The notes under the pieces were generated by a model. That model worked only from the letters and a program-made list of their open reading frames with translations. It searched no databases and was not told the origin of the DNA. 64,000 nt of DNA from Lethocerus indicus (Eukaryota > Arthropoda > Insecta > Hemiptera > Belostomatidae), in contig JACDQD010000011.1 in assembly GCA_019843655.1 (NCBI GenBank), forward strand, positions 11,760,604 through 11,824,603, in the 5' to 3' direction. Both the position numbers and the translations under genes were made by a program. Below, piece after piece: positions 62,723 through 64,000 of this stretch. The stretch's first letter is position 1, and each line of letters begins with the position of its first letter.

Positions 62723-64000
62723 AATTTCCCTTTGGATTTGCGGTCAGAAAATCGGGTAAAACGGCTTCCAGGTCGGCGGCCAGAGCCGGGCAATTGATTC
62801 CCCGGGAACGCCCTTAAGGAAGACTTTCAGACTCCGCCAACTGTATTACGACCGAAACAATGGCCGGTCATGTACCTTAGATTAATAAACATCGGTTGGA
62901 ACATTAAAAAATATATTTTAATATTGAAAAGATTTTTTATTATAATATATATGTATAAATAAAGTTAATTTTTTAGTTTCCTATTAGATTCTCTCAGGTT
63001 GGCATGTGTGAAAGTTTTCCTCTCAGGACCCGAGACTCCCCCTCGGTTCCTCGCAAACTTCATCAATCTTAGTGTTTAATTGAAGCAATATCCCTCAGAC
63101 TGGTGACCTGTGGCGCTAAAGCGTCATCCGGAGGAGCGAATTGAGGTTGTCCAACCGCGCTAGTAGATTAAGCAAACGCCTCCACTCCGGGTACAGAGAT
63201 AGGGTGTAGCATCACGTGAACCTATTCGTTCAGTGTGGCCCTACGGACCCTCCCGGCGGGAGCTCAATATTCAAAGATCGTGCTCGAATTAATTTTTACC
63301 TTTATACAGGGACCGGCCGGGTGAAAGGGCGGATGAGCGAGCAAAAAGGAAACCGAAAAAAAAGCAGCCGACACACGGGACGACGAATTTCATTACTTAC
63401 CCCAACCCCCGTTCGCTTTACACACGGGCCCTGGGAAAGGGGAGACAATTAAAAGTTTATGAAATGCTCATTCTGTACGCTTAGCGAAAATAAAGCTTTT
63501 GTTATATCGCATTTTATATTTTTTTTATGGATGGTCCCGTCCAGGGGGGGGGTGTCGGTCATTTGTCTTTTAATATTCGCGCCCGTTCCCCTCCGAAATG
63601 AATTCCGTAACTGAGTTTTTTTTCTTTCCGTTTTTTCTCTCGATTTTATATATTACGGGCCGCGATATGCGAGGACTTTCAAATATAAATTAGAATTCAA
63701 TTAGGGCTCGGAGCGCGGATACATTCGCCGGAAAATGGACCGAAAAACTGTGAGATTTGAAGAAGTTTTCAACTGACAAATTTCCCCCCCCGCGTACTTA
63801 CACAGCAGGGAATATTTTGTAATTAACAAGCGACGAGTTAAACGGGAGTAATTTAAAGTTTCTTTAAATGTTCACCGCTGTGAATACGTGTGCGTGTGAC
63901 AGAGTTTGAAGCGAGTTTAAAACTATGCTCTCGAATTTTTAATTTAGATACTTTCCCGCTTAATTAATTTAGTCGTTTGTACATAAATTATTCCCTTTTC

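Larger units (their letters stand above)
58196..64000. other. Unassigned 5.8-kb interval to the window end
   Basis: Only microsatellites (59.66 and 62.6 kb) were identified. Open frames are short and without recognisable domains. Confidence 0.6.

Noticed and set aside
1..64000. CRISPR arrays, prokaryotic operons, prophage or virus genes
   Set aside because: No regularly spaced repeats and no such proteins; the Toll gene and element types point to an animal nuclear genome.

Overview
The window looks like an arthropod, most probably insect, nuclear scaffold. It holds one confidently recognised protein-coding gene: a long Toll receptor of the Toll-6/7/8 ('long Toll') class, on the minus strand at about 12.16-15.94 kb. 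The receptor is encoded in one uninterrupted exon. The rest is gene-poor DNA with decayed mobile elements, microsatellites and homopolymer C/G runs. I saw no prokaryotic gene organisation, CRISPR array or operon.

Layout. 0-12.1 kb is noncoding, with two short hairpin copies of a fold-back element (0.13 and 3.1 kb) and a 610-bp internally deleted mariner-like element (4.03-4.64 kb). 12.16-15.94 kb is the Toll gene, preceded on its own strand by a GC- and GA-rich leader up to about 16.3 kb. 16.3-44 kb is mostly unassigned sequence. It carries a tRNA-like SINE remnant (17.1 kb), a second deleted mariner-like element in an AT microsatellite (20.4 kb), a small inverted-repeat element rich in AGGTCA half-sites (40.8-41.0 kb, with a relative at 24.4 kb), several fold-back copies (26.0, 27.6, 31.9, 37.2 and 40.3 kb) and one copy of a dispersed repeat (42.5 kb). 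44-46.2 kb is a nest: a Jockey-like LINE fragment interrupted by a fold-back element, with another fold-back half just downstream. 46.2-64 kb is again mostly unassigned, with the second copy of the dispersed repeat (54.7 kb) and a fold-back half bracketed by an 81-bp direct duplication (57.8-58.2 kb).

How it fits together. The gene neither shares an operon nor has a recognisable neighbour; a long Toll alone in a gene-poor stretch fits a developmentally patterned gene with distant control elements, but no enhancer can be proved from one sequence. The most distinctive repeated structure is the fold-back family. It has about 190-bp palindromic arms, TTAA at the ends, at least ten copies or fragments, and outward-facing splice-donor-like termini. 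No autonomous partner or transposase for it is present here.
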